Shown in pieces: positions 54,127 through 64,000 of a DNA stretch of 64,000 nt. The position numbers were made by a program, and so were the translations under genes. The stretch covers positions 62,001 through 126,000 of the forward strand of contig JAAEAF010001946.1 of assembly GCA_011037195.1 (NCBI GenBank), read 5' to 3'. Source of the stretch: Triatoma infestans (Eukaryota > Arthropoda > Insecta > Hemiptera > Reduviidae). Position 1 is the first letter of the stretch. Each line of letters begins with the position of its first letter. The notes under the pieces were generated by a model. The model had not been told where the DNA came from, did not search any database, and saw only the letters and a list, made by a program, of their open reading frames with translations.

Positions 54127-54927
54127 GCAGCAGTTACTTGATACGAAGTTTTATTGAATTAGAAAAAATATGGAACAATTTCACTTAAGCTCTGTAAATT
54201 CCAATTTTATTCTTCCTGAATATCGTTTATTAGAAATAATTATTTGGGCGACCAAAAGGAAGGAAATTTACAATTGACCTCTTTAAAGTCAACATTATGA
54301 AGGGATTTTATCAATCTTTTTAATCTAGAACCCATTAAATTATTGCATTTATCAAAAAATTTAGTAAATAAGTATTTTTCTTAATGAATAATATCTTTGG
54401 GAAAAAAAAGACTCTTCTATTTTACAAAATCTAATCTTCTTAAGGCTATTTCAAAAAAAAAAAAACAAAAAAAAAAACCTTAATTAAGAAAACAAATTCG
54501 TTAAATAATGACTATACTTTACTAGATGTTGTAAACAGATGTTTCATAAAATAAATACTCTTTTGAAATTTAGTAATTACAACCTTCACAAGTTCCCCCC
54601 CCCCCCCCACTAACTTTTCTTCTTTATACAGAATTGTTTTGTTTGCTTTTAAATGAGAAATTATTCTAATTATGTGAAAGAAATTTTTTTTTTTTTTCCT
54701 TTTTGCTAAAAAAATGTATGATGAAATATATACGTTCGTTGCATGAATAAACAAACCCAACATATTGTCAGCAGGCACATTTATTTCTCTTTTTTTGGTA
54801 TTTTGTAAAAGTCTTAACTGTTTGACATTGTAATTTAATTTTGAATGTTTATTAACCCTTAGGAGCTGGATTATATTTCATCACCAAACGGTTCCTATCA
54901 GATAGTTATTGATTGCAAAAAAAAAAA
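54127..54927. other. Unannotated AT-rich stretch
   Basis: Contains a C-run at about 54595-54608 and poly-A/T runs. No gene. Confidence 0.4.
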
Positions 54928-55608
54928 TCTGGTGTGAAACACTCACACAACTTTCTCTTACTCCAGTTCTCAAAATGATAATTGACAAATTTTATAGTTT
55001 GTGTACCAAATTTAATGAAATTCGTCGAAAACTGAAAAAACTGTTCAGTAAAAGCGCACTTCCGGTTTACTAATTTTCTTGAAACTTGGAATTTCAGCCA
55101 TCCATTTATTTCTAACTAATTATGTTTGGATGATAGAATTGTATAATCAACTAGGATAGCACTTTAGATGAAAATCTAACCCCACCCCTCCCCCAAAAGT
55201 GCCCTTCAGAGCATTTTCCCGGAGAAATGTTTCAAATAAAAGTTGTAGCTCTTTGTATGTGTGGTTGATGTTTCGAGTTTAAAAGAAAATCGTCAGAGCC
55301 ATTTTTGAGAAAATCGCAAAAAAGTAAAAAATCTAACTAGTAAAGTGGTATTCCGGTTGAGGAATTTTGACAGATAACGTAGTGTCAGATTCCACGGTGA
55401 TGCCTAAATGGAATATCAAGTTTTAACTTTTCTACGGTTTTTCGTTCTGAGCTATGCTGTTCACATGCATACACACACCAGACACCATTTTGCTAAAAAC
55501 CATTTTTTTGGACTCAGGGACCTCAAAACGGATATTTCCGGTGAAAACTCGATATCGAAAATTTGACACGATTACAATACTTCCTCTTACTAGGAGTAAG
55601 AGAAAGTA
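54928..55608. repeat. Hairpin-ended repeat, minus orientation, well preserved
   Basis: It starts tctggtgtgaaacactcaca, has actttctcttactccagttc next to it, then gcgcacttccggtttac, cacccctcccccaaaagtgc, cctcaaaacggatatttccg, and the hairpin cttcctcttactaggag plus taagagaaag at 55581-55607. The inverted relation between the inner ctttctcttactcc and the outer ggagtaagagaaag is exact. Confidence 0.7.
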
Positions 55609-56107
55609 AAAAGTTTTGAATAACTTAAATAGTAGGGGTGATGATTGTTTCAGGCGGAGTGAAATTGAAAAATAAGTCTTACATGACGACTATTTATTAT
55701 TAATTCAAATATAACATTGATTGATTTTTTTTACTCATGAAATATTATGTTCTCTGCCCTAATATAAATAATAAAAAAGATGATGGAGATATTAAACAAG
55801 GCAGGTAGTAGTAGCATTACAGTCCAGAAGACAGAGCCAATAATTATTGAACAAACGCAAAGAAAATTTAAAATTTGAGGTTACAGATTCCTCAGAACTC
55901 TTTTAAATCAGTTTTTTTTTTTCTCACAATATATTTTAACTAGAAAGTGTTATATCTGCCGCCATGTTAGCAATCTAATATTTAAAGCAAACCGTTGGAG
56001 GGAAGGGGGCATTTTAGAGGGAAAAAAAATTAATGAAAAACTGACAGAAACATTCATAGTATAGTTGTTGCATTTCCACTCTCATAGATTTTTTACCAAA
56101 ACCTGAT
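55609..56107. other. Unannotated AT-rich stretch
   Basis: Nothing recognised. Confidence 0.4.
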
Positions 56108-56240
56108 TGGTGTAGCGAGTGCAAGTCTGTGTTATCATACTGTCTGACAAACGCATCCTGAAGATGGGCGAACGCCCAAAACACAGGTCGATGACCAAAA
56201 AATGAAGCAGGCTCCCATGGAAAATGTCTCTGAAATATTA
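56108..56240 (+). repeat. Single arm of the hammerhead foldback (copy F1d)
   Basis: One arm only: gcaagtctgtgttatcatac, a hammerhead-like core at 56154-56193, atgaagcaggctcccatgg, aaaatgtctctga. The core reads CATC, CTGAAGA, T, GGGC-GAAC-GCCC, but then AAAA instead of GAAA, and CACAGGTC has two extra bases. It is probably inactive. Confidence 0.65.
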
Positions 56241-56429
56241 ATGTTCATCTTTATATAAATTATATTTTTTACAATTTATTAATAAAATTACTGATTTATT
56301 AATATTTTTTTTGGATTCGTCTAATTATCACCACAATTTATTATTATTCCTGCCATAAATATTTTTTTGGAGCATTCGATTTATCAAATTATTTCGGAGA
56401 ATATCAAATTGAATTTAGTTATCCGGTAT

Positions 56430-56690
56430 TTTATCCGTCGTAGCATGCATAATGGTTTTTGTTCCTGACCGGTTTTGGTTCCGGATGGTTTTGGATATTC
56501 ATCCATCGTCAGAGCAAATTCACCAAGTTCGTGTAGAGAGTTCACTTCAACGAAATGTTTCTGTAGACTCACGCTTGTTGGTTGTATGTATGTGGGAAGG
56601 TTATCAACAAAACCAATATGCATGCTACGACGGATAAAATACCAGATGTTATCCAGCATTGCGGACCCAGCCACATTTTGAATTTAGTTA
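56430..56690. repeat. Hammerhead-bearing repeat (second family) with inverted ends
   Basis: attttatccgtcgtagcatgc (21 bp) near 56430-56450 recurs inverted at 56618-56640 (gcatgctacgacggataaaat). The inner part has ccatcgtcagagcaaattca and ccaagttcgtgtagagagtt. It ends atgttatccagcattgcgg then acccagccac, as in 39290-39425. The overlapping short frames on both strands are this palindrome read as protein. Confidence 0.7.
56464..56515 (-). ncRNA. Disrupted hammerhead motif (second family)
   Basis: Minus strand: GCT, CTGACGA, T, GGAT-GAAT-ATCC, then a 16-nt insertion or duplication (AAAACCATCCGGAACC), then AAAACCGGTC and AGG. The G of GAAA is A. The helices I and II resemble 39350-39385. Unlikely to cleave. 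Confidence 0.5.
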
Positions 56691-57049
56691 CATTGTTTTC
56701 AGGTATGATCCAAAATATCCTTCACAAAGAATGGTGCGAACCTAATTCTTCTGTCCAGTTTGCCCCATAGTTAATGTTAGGTATATTTTTTTTTTTTTAA
56801 TTGCGATGTTGTTAATTATACGTATAGCTTATTTCATACTACTATTATTTATATCTTGACGAGTAAGTGGGTCGCGGCGATGAGCGCAGAAGGATCTGGA
56901 CGAGAGCCCGTCTGGAGCAATCGCTGGTACAGCAATCTTGGTGGTAGTAGCACCAAGATTTATGATCAAATCTGATGAACGCATTGATCATTCCACAACT
57001 AGTATAGGGATTAAATAGGGAGGGAATAGGGACTTTTACAGTTTATTCA

Positions 57050-57215
57050 AATTCTCCTAAAGATGTTTACAGCCAAAGGTATATAGGAATAGAAATGAGA
57101 TGTTTGTACGGCAATGGCCAGAACAGTTTTTAAAGAAAAAGAATTCTTTGTTGCTCTATGTTTCGGGTACCATTGGTGCCCTTCTTCAGGAACTCTTTAG
57201 GGTAGGAGAGGAGTG
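57050..57215 (-). repeat. Repeat scrap with a hammerhead-like block
   Basis: Minus strand at 57154-57190: CTGAAGA, A, GGGCACCAATGGTACCC (a stem with one mismatch), GAAA, CATAGAG. The core boxes are present but the U-H cleavage position is not. The left part (57080-57160) resembles 11195-11265, so this is a dispersed repeat. Confidence 0.4.
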
Positions 57216-57294
57216 AACGTTGAAAACGTTGAGACTTGAATACCATTTTATGTAGAATAGGTTTTATTAGTTACTTGACAACCTCTAAATATTT

Positions 57295-57575
57295 TCCTTG
57301 AACTTGTATAGACCCTAGACATGCGTAAACATATTAAGTTTATTTGAAACATTTATTCTGGAAAAATCGATGTTATAGGATATTCCTGAGGGTGTGAGAT
57401 GTTACCTTGCTTTTTTGGTATACATAAAGCATACATATCTTGTCTCTCCAACATAAAGTATGCAATATGATTTTACCATTTAGTTAAGGGTCACTAGAAA
57501 GTTTTGTAAAACTTCTCAGTTTTTAAGAAATTTGCCAATAGTATGAGAGAATGTCGTAAGAGATTTCACAACCAA
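57295..57575 (+). repeat. Diverged fragment of the hairpin-ended repeat
   Basis: tatttgaaacatttattctg then gaaaaatcgatg, and at the end gtatgagagaatgtcgtaag followed by agatttcacaacca, in family order. Confidence 0.45.
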
Positions 57576-57887
57576 TTTTCTTTGTCTTAATTCTGACCTT
57601 GTTGTATATAAATATTATGTTCACATTATTTAAAAAGAGTATCATTTGTATGAGTCGTATAGTAAGTGTGTGACAAAATAGCGTCTCTTTTACAGACTTG
57701 ATCAAATCTGACAATGGAGGAAAATCCAAAACTGGTTAGAATTAAAGAAAAGAATTATGTTATGACGGTTACAGTCTCAAATTTAACAACGTTCTTTATT
57801 TAAAATGTCATTATTACTGCATTAGTTCCATCACAGCCTTTTATTAGCATAAAAACAATTAAAAGGGCTTTTTGATGGTTGATTCTT

Positions 57888-58060
57888 GTGGTGGTTGGTT
57901 CCGCAGAACTGGAAAGCATCAGAGACATTTTTCGTGAAGCCTGCTTCATTTTGTGGTCATCGACCGGTTTCGGTCGTTCGCCAATCTTCAGGATGCGTTT
58001 TTCACATAGTGTGATAACACAGACTTGCACAGAGCAAATTCAGTCTATACACTGACTCTA
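57888..58060 (-). repeat. Single arm of the hammerhead foldback (copy F1e)
   Basis: Left-type arm: tggttggttccgcagaactg, gaaagcatcagagacat, gcctgcttcattttgtggtc, and the hammerhead core on the minus strand at 57958-57995. The inverted partner is missing. The open frame at 57800-58030 (-) is this arm. Confidence 0.7.
57958..57995 (-). ncRNA. Hammerhead motif with damaged helix II
   Basis: CATC, CTGAAGA, T, TGGC-GAAC-GACC, GAA-A, CCGG, T-C, GATG. The core and helix I are intact; helix II keeps only two pairs. Confidence 0.6.
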
Positions 58061-58259
58061 CACAACTATGTAGCCAGTGAGGCTAAGTAAAAGGGCTTTG
58101 TATGATAAACTTTATATCGTATACAGTGTATAAGCGATGTATACATTGTGATTATTATTATATTGTGATAAACTCACACGTACATACACCGTATGCCCCA
58201 TATAAGTACATACACTGATGTCAAATCAAACACAGGGTTTATGTATATTTATATTATTA

Positions 58260-58690
58260 TTTATTCAAAATAATCTCCTTGTGACTCAGAACACCGCAAG
58301 GAAACGATTGTTGTTAAACAGCCTTATAATATTTTCCGTTAAAATCGTCTGAAGAAACTTCGGTTGCAGACCTTTTGAATGCGCTTTATTGAACTATTAC
58401 GTGTTTCTTTCATAGCCTGTTTTAATTTTGGAAATAACCAAAAGTTAGGTAGTGCTAAAATCAAGAAGTTCAAGCACCACACAATGCTTTTTTGTCAAAA
58501 AAAAAAACGCGTACAATCGCGTCAATGAGTAAGGCACAAAGCCAGTTAGCTCCTCAATGAGTCATACGCATACCCATCGCAGTTCGAAGTATTTCAACCA
58601 ATTTTTATACTTTTGCTCATTTCCGGTGATTTTTGATGACGCAGTCATCAAGAAGTCTGAAACTTTCTTCTTTTAACTTTAACTGCCAGG
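58260..58690 (-). pseudogene. Mariner-like transposase C-terminal relic
   Basis: Minus strand: a broken stretch, then NFWLFPKLKQAMKETR, the F-x-L-F-P-K-L-K signature near the third catalytic position of mariner transposases, with the preceding S-P-D-L-x-P-C-D replaced by ALPN. Further on, after two stops, SESQGDYFE at about 58290 matches the end S-Q-G-x-Y-F-E. It is a different family from the mariner at 30166, which has PCDFFLFPKLKNHL. No terminal repeats were found. Confidence 0.65.
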
Positions 58691-60654
58691 AAGTAATTTC
58701 TATTCTTAGCGGGGTCATTTAATTGGTTTTTAAAATGTTTTTTAAACACCGAAAACTTCAATTACAAACAGTTAATGTTACATTTATTATTAAAACATTT
58801 AATTAAGAAAAATAAAAATCTTTCAAGTAAAAATAAAAAGGTGGGGGGCGCCATTCAAGAGAGAATTGCTAATAAACTAAATTAAAATTTGCAGTGTATA
58901 GAGAGGTTGAGTTGGAGAATAAAAATAAAACTGCATTGTACTATCTACAGTTTTCTTAGTTGTTCAGGTGTTTGTAATTGTGTTGGCAAGAGCTGCTTTT
59001 ATGACGTCGGACAATACGTGTCTGCCTTTCAAATGGCCTAATGGGTTTCTTAGAACGGCTCCTTCCGTCAAATAGTTGTAATGTTCACGTTTAACTTCAA
59101 CTTCAACTTCAAAATAGAATAAATATTTTACTTATTTACTTTTTTAATTTTATGAATAAAATAATATTTCTTTAATTATTTATTAGTGGTAATTATTTCT
59201 TCGCACTCTGATAAAATACAACAAGTTTATCATTACTAATAACACTTCATGAGACAACACTCTCATGAATTGTTTAATTATTTTTTTTGTTTCCCTGAGA
59301 GATTTTCCTTAATTTGGTCTATATTAAATCACAAAAGGCATTCGAAGAAATATATATAAAGAAGTTAAATTATCAGTATTTACACAGATATCCTTAAATG
59401 GTAATTAACAGATTGAAATGAATAATCGAGTGAAAAAGGAAAAATATTCATAGTATGTTCGTTGGGAGCCACTGTTTTCCTGGTGGGTTAGGTGTCGGTC
59501 GGGATTGGCACTTCGGCATGCGTGTGAATAATCGTATAAATGTGCTGTAAATAGTTTTATTTTAGGTTTAGGTTAACTTAATCATGATCATCATCATCAT
59601 AATCGTGCGCCTCTTCTACCGCCTTAGCGTGCGCGTCTCTGTCCACCACCAATGCTCTCCTGTCCCCCCACGCAATTCCTCTTTTACCGCATGCCTCTTT
59701 TATACCCTCTTCCCTCATGCATCGCGGTCTATCTCTTCCTCTCCGACCCTCTACTGTGCTTCATATGCCACTCTAGTCACTAAGGACTTCATGCGTTGGA
59801 AAAATATCGAATACGCCACCACATTATTCTAATTGTGTGCAAGAGAAGTATGCTTGTTTAATCGCGAAAGTGTTTATTGGTATGACCGTATTTATTGGGA
59901 TGAACGTTATAGAAGCGTGAATGTATTTATTGGGTTGCTTGTATTTATTAGGGTGAATGTGTTATTAGGTTGAACGTGTAATATATTAGGATATCTCAGT
60001 TATTAGTGAGTTGAAATTATCAATACTACTGTAGTGTAAATAGTTTGATTTCTATTTTAGGTTTAGGCAATCAAAAAAATCCGAAGAAAATTCGATACCA
60101 TATTTCTTAAATTTAATATGGTACATAGGTAGCATAGACATATAGTAGTAGGCAATTTAGTTATGATTAGGGTAATGTTTTGATATGTTTAGCCAGTATA
60201 GTGTCAATTAAAGATAAATATCAGATGCGAATGACCTTAGATGTTGTGCATCTTATTAAAAAAAAAATAATAATATTCTCGAATTTTCTGTTGTATGAAA
60301 GTGGCCACGAAAATTTGTTAAGTTTCTGCTACATTACTTTTGTTCGCAACGTCAAAAACATATAATTAGAATGAGTGGGAGCCTGATCCTGGAGAAAGGG
60401 AACCAAAAGTATTTCAGATTGGAGGGTATAGTTTTAAATATTAAAGGATGGCAGAAATATGAAAAGAATATATTTTAATTATTAGCAACAATAATTCTTT
60501 TAAACATTATTTACATTACTTCCAAACAGCATTAAATAAACGCTACTTTTTCGGATTCCGATTTTTGCGGTAAAAAAAAAAAAAATAGAATAGAATACAA
60601 GATGAGAGCTTTAGAGATAGATCAATTCCTTGGATCAAAACAAAAAAGAAAAAT
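58691..60654. other. Long stretch without genes
   Basis: The phrase gtaaatagtttta...tattttaggtttagg occurs near 59550 and again near 60037, about 490 bp apart. The part 59868-59990 holds a degenerate repeat (gtatttattggg plus tgaacg variants). A GC-richer C/T-rich patch is at 59605-59770. No gene recognised. Confidence 0.4.
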
Positions 60655-60830
60655 CGCCTAAATACTTTGTTCACACGCACATACATAGACGCCATACACT
60701 AAAAACGTTTTTTCTATACTGAGGGTATCACAAAATGTATATCCAGTGAAAACGTAAGTTTTCGAAAAATTTAAAAAAAAAAACAAAAAAAAACGATCAC
60801 AATACTTGCAGAGTTAAGAGAAAGTGAGCA
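60655..60830. repeat. Fragment of the hairpin-ended repeat, minus orientation
   Basis: actttgttcacacgcacata, aaaatgtatatccagtgaaaa, then cgatcacaatacttgcag and agttaagagaaagtgag at the decayed hairpin end. Confidence 0.55.
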
Positions 60831-61344
60831 AGTAATTTATCATTAGTGATATGTGAGATAAATCGTTTTTAAATTTTAAAGTTACAATTCAGCCATGACT
60901 TTAATTTTATTTTTGTCTATTTTTTATCAGTTCATTGATCCTCTATGACTAAGTGCACGAATTTAACTTCCTATAATAATTAAAGTGATTGTTGAAAGTC
61001 TTTTTTTTTTTCCCATGAAGGAACTAAAAGGCAAAGCTTTTTCTCAACATTTCTCTCTCCAACTCGAATGCAAGCTCTGCACCTCATTAAAACACCTCAC
61101 CTTACCGGTGACATTGCAAAATTTAGCAAGCTTTAATGAAATATTGTCAGCTGTAATAATGTTCTATTTTAGTATTTTATAATTTTAAGAGTTCAACTAT
61201 AATGTGCTAAAGCAGTTTTACAGGTTTAGTGTAAACTATTCTTTAAGAGACCCTTTGGGATGAGATCAGATGAGCGAGTGGACCAATGTGTTAGGTCCGG
61301 TTCGTTAGATCTGCTATGAGGATGTGATGGATGCCAGAAAAATA
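60831..61344. other. Unannotated stretch
   Basis: No gene or repeat recognised. Confidence 0.4.
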
Positions 61345-61690
61345 TTTTATTTGAAAAATATTATTTCAAGAAGATCTTAACATTCGCTGGCAAAAGGGAC
61401 TATTCAGGTAGAAGATTGTCTTTTAGAGTTCATGAACTTGTTAGCATTGTCTACCCGTTCTTCTCTCAGGGGAAGATTTGAACGAACAATTAGAAGGCAT
61501 TCTTTCAAGACATTCTGTATTAGAGATTCAAGCAGAACACTTATTTTTCGCTCTCTTAGCTAGCATCAGTGCCGGTTCCACAATATATTAATAAGTTAAT
61601 ACATTCTTTGCAAATAACTTGTAGTTATTATTTTAATAGAATATATTTATTATTGCAGTGGTGACTACTTTCTTATTTCTGATACTTCTC
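61345..61690 (+). pseudogene. Unrecognised coding segment, copy 1 of a local duplication
   Basis: The frame entering at about 61325 reads KRDYSGRRLSFRVHELVSIV then YPFFSQG, shifts by one base at the run of four G, and continues EDLNEQLEGILSRHSVLEIQ and AEHLFFALLAS before an insertion (tagca and later ccg) breaks it. The 61399-61680 part is repeated at 62148-62419 with about 95% identity by eye. It encodes a regular, protein-like sequence, but I do not recognise the family. Confidence 0.45.
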
Positions 61691-61815
61691 TCTCTTAAAA
61701 CTTACATACACACAAGCCCTTTACTAAACCGCTGGTGCTACACATTACTATAACCGCTGGTACTACAACATAACACATCAATAACATTTCAAAGATATAA
61801 TATTGGTGAGCCAGC
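61690..61815 (+). repeat. LTR end and leader of a gypsy-type element
   Basis: gctggtactaca (ending 61767) is followed after 35 bp by attggtgagccagctttctgg, which resembles the primer-binding/leader region common to arthropod gypsy elements (T-T-G-G-T-G-A-C-C-C). GTACTACA is the inverse of TGTAGTAC, the start of the LTR at 63787. So a 5' LTR end here and a 3' LTR start there may be two ends of one element with a ~2-kb internal part, or two elements of one family. Confidence 0.45.
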
Positions 61816-61959
61816 TTTCTGGATCCATGTTCATTGGGACCTGGGCTTGCAACGACATGTTGTGTACACATAGTCCTATCTCAAATCTTCCAGATTATGC
61901 TGGAAGAAACTATAGAAAACTTGTGCGTTGACAGTTGGACATACAATCAACCAGTGTCA

Positions 61960-62100
61960 TTTGTGACATAAAAATATGGTGAAGACATCTCTTCACACGA
62001 ATTGATTGCAAACCTTACTCTCACGATGGATGGTCAAAATCCAACAAAATGAAGCAAAATAATAGATGTTATTCAGCATTGCGGACCCAACCACATATTT
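61960..62100 (+). repeat. Vestige of the second hammerhead-bearing family
   Basis: ctcttcacacgaattgattg, then CTCACGATGGATGG at 62016 in place of the CTGACGA core, and the end atgttattcagcattgcgg with acccaaccacat, as at 39290 and 56690. The core is decayed. Confidence 0.5.
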
Positions 62101-62147
62101 AACATATGAATAATATGTATACCAATGTCACCAATATTATGAATAGG

Positions 62148-62554
62148 GACTATTCAGGTAGAAGATTGTCTTTTAGAGTTCATGAACTTGTTAGCATTAT
62201 CTACCCGTTCTTCTCACAGGGGAAAATTTGAACGAACAATTAGAAGGCATTCTTTCAAGACATTCTGTATTAGACATTCAAGCAGAACACTTATTTTTCG
62301 CTCTCTTAGCATCAGTTCCACAATATATTAATAAGTTTATACTTTCTCTGCAGATAACTTGTAGTTATTATTTTAATAGAATATATTTATGGTTAGCAGT
62401 GGTGACTACTTTCTTATTAATTGAATCAATATATTTTCTATTAATTGTATTTGCAGCTCCAATTATAACATTCTTTGATAAAGTTAATTGTGAAATTGAA
62501 CTATTTTTTATTACAGATCTTCCTAATTGTGTGATGTCATGCTTGCCTGAATAA
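62148..62554 (+). pseudogene. Unrecognised hydrophobic coding segment, copy 2
   Basis: The open frame 62228-62554 (108 aa) starts MNEQLEGILSRHSVLDIQAE, followed by HLFFALLASVPQYINKFILS and a strongly hydrophobic part (YLWLAVVTTFLLIESIYFLL, IVFAAPIITFF) to CLPE and a stop. The preceding 70 bp read SFRVHELVSIIYPFFSQG in another frame, joined by the same four-G frameshift as copy 1; alternatively cttctcacag before the frame could be a splice acceptor. Two predicted membrane segments are likely. Chemoreceptors were considered, but the family signatures are absent. Function unknown. Confidence 0.4.
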
Positions 62555-62559
62555 CCACC

Positions 62560-63504
62560 GCACATTGCAAATAAATAGTTTTATTTGAAAGATAGTCACT
62601 CACATTCGAAAAACAACATGAATGAAGATGGTTGGGAAATTCGCTATCTTCTCTGTCCCATTCATATTTACCCAAAGTATGGATAAAATTAATGGACTGC
62701 GATATATTGAGAGATTCAATATTTTTGAAAATTTTGTGTAAAGCCTATTCACCCAAGCCTCTCTCAAGATGATTGAAATTGTTAAATGGAGGGGAAAATT
62801 TGTAATCTGACCCATTTAGATATCTCTTTATCAACTTTACAAACCTCTTTCTTGGATAATTATCATTTCGATATAATCTTCTTTCTACTTTATCACTATG
62901 AATGATCTCATTTATTTCTATTGCCTCTTGGTATCAAAAACTGAACAAATTTAAATTAAATTTTAATTGCTCCACTTCCTAGTTCTTTAAGCTAAATTTA
63001 ATTGCTAAACCAAGTGACCTTCTTCAAAATGGACTACTTATTTTCTTGTTTAATATCAATGCTTCAGTTTTAACGTAATATGTTTTAAAATCGTATTACT
63101 TTTTTTTTCACAAAAGAGTGCGCTATTGAACATTTGTCAGAAACGCTGAAAATAACAGCTACTATGTTCTTAGACTAAATTGACTCGTAGTTCTCAACTT
63201 TCATTTGACTAATTTATTCAAATATTCAATTAATTTAAAACTTCTGATTGTTCTATATTCATTTTCCCACAAAAGCATGCGAATACAAATGCAAGGACAA
63301 CGTGTATAAGCTAAAAAAAAAAGAAGACTTGTAGTTGACTTTGAACCGAAACTGTTTTGAAATCTAGAACCTTTTGTAAGATGTAAGTGGAATTTCAAAT
63401 CCAAGTCATTGACAGTCAAGACCTATTTCTAAAAATCAAGTCAAAACCTATTTCAAAAATCTTAAAAACACAATGTAATAATAATATGTTTACCTTAAGC
63501 CTTA
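62560..63504. other. Unannotated stretch
   Basis: May be the decayed interior of the LTR element whose 3' LTR starts at 63787. No pol motif was seen. Confidence 0.4.
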
Positions 63505-63590
63505 GTCTGTGGTGCCCTGCGATAACACACTGTTTACCAATATCTTCTGAAGATTGGATTACTTCCTAAACCTGTCGATGATCACTGATT
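63505..63590 (+). repeat. Vestigial hammerhead foldback arm (copy F1f)
   Basis: tgcgataacacactgtttac, then TCTT, CTGAAGA, T, TGGATTACTTCC, TAAA, CCTG, T-C, GATG at 63543-63580. Order and spacing match the F1 copies, but G12 and helix II are changed. Old copy. Confidence 0.5.
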
Positions 63591-63774
63591 AAATTTATCT
63601 TAAAATTCACAAAAATATGAATTTTTAATTCAATCAATGTTAACAGCGTTAGAGAATTTTTCCGTTAAATTGCTCATTTTGGTGGTCCACCAAAATATCT
63701 ATGTTCACATACTCTATGTTCGGTATTTAATTTAAATTCAAATTTCCCACCAACGGCGCACAATAATTTTATTT

Positions 63775-64000
63775 GGAGGGGGATATTGTAGTACATTGAT
63801 AATAATTTACTAATTTATTAGGCAGTCTCCTAAGAATAGAGAGGGGGTAACCTATGCATTTTCCTACCCTCTCAGTTAGTCGCCATTTTAAGTTCGAAGG
63901 AGTAAGTCGTTATGCAACTTTTCCTTGAATAGGTCACAGTGTAATACCTATAAAATTCATGCCAGTTCGGTATCTCTTAATTGTGAAAATCCAAGTTTGT
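63775..64000 (+). repeat. Polypurine tract and start of an LTR (runs off the window)
   Basis: ggaggggg (63775-63782) is followed by atat and tgtagtacattg at 63787. A purine tract directly before TG is the usual 3' LTR boundary of gypsy-type elements. A TATA-like cctataaaattc occurs at about 63948. The LTR continues beyond position 64000. Confidence 0.6.

Noticed and set aside
56384..56770. Four overlapping short frames
   Set aside because: They are the inverted-repeat element read on both strands.
62220..62554. Insect gustatory/odorant receptor exon
   Set aside because: Hydrophobic segments and a cttctcacag acceptor are suggestive, but no receptor C-terminal signature is present, so the function is left open.
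1..64000. CRISPR arrays, bacterial operons, ribosome binding sites
   Set aside because: No regularly spaced repeats, and the content is eukaryotic throughout.

Overview
This window is AT-rich eukaryotic DNA made almost entirely of transposable elements and their wreckage. I find no intact host protein gene, tRNA gene or rRNA gene in 64 kb. The mix of elements fits an arthropod, most likely an insect: jockey-like and I-like non-LTR retrotransposons (one with a (TAA)n tail), CR1/jockey-type reverse transcriptases with a (TATC)n tail, Ty3/gypsy LTR elements, mariner, hAT and PIF/Harbinger DNA transposons, and three families of tRNA-headed SINEs. I cannot name the species.

Layout. 0-8 kb: degenerate SINEs, a non-LTR RNase H relic, a terminal-inverted-repeat MITE (2.84-3.42 kb), a hammerhead-bearing foldback (4.1-4.4 kb), a jockey relic (5.7 kb) and an I-type 3' end (7.6 kb). 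9.66-10.78 kb: a cleanly bounded hAT deletion derivative with an 8-bp target duplication. 12.6-20 kb: an LTR, a non-LTR RT relic, a foldback (15.5 kb) and SINEs. 20-27 kb and 32-33 kb: large copies of a ~1-kb repeat with a terminal hairpin, Helentron/HINE-like in layout, with SINEs nested inside. 24.99-25.6 and 28.4-28.6 kb: more hammerhead foldbacks. 30.17-32.06 kb: a mariner split by a non-LTR insertion, both with intact target duplications. 34.2-36.6 kb: a truncated RT element, a long-arm foldback and a head-to-head LTR pair. 37.95-38.80 kb: a Harbinger-like element keeping a MADF-domain fragment. 38.8-43.3 kb: two LTR types, a gypsy pol remnant cut at the YMDD box, and a PD-(D/E)XK-like retroelement fragment abutting it. 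44-64 kb: an I-type 3' end with target duplication, more LTRs, SINEs and hairpin repeats, a mariner relic (58.3 kb), and a duplicated unrecognised coding segment (61.4/62.2 kb) around an LTR end and leader, with another LTR beginning at 63.79 kb.

The most interesting signal is a set of short palindromic elements whose arms carry minimal type I hammerhead ribozyme cores (CUGANGA, 4-bp helix II with a GAAC or GAAA loop, GAAA, then a U-C cleavage position, with 4-bp helix I in the best copies). The clearest are at 28446-28483 (-), 4292-4329 (+) and 39350-39385 (-). One copy, 25039-25076 (-), shows a compensatory base change in helix II. This layout matches what is known for Penelope-like elements and metazoan retrozymes. 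No Penelope reverse transcriptase was seen here, so the assignment is an inference.
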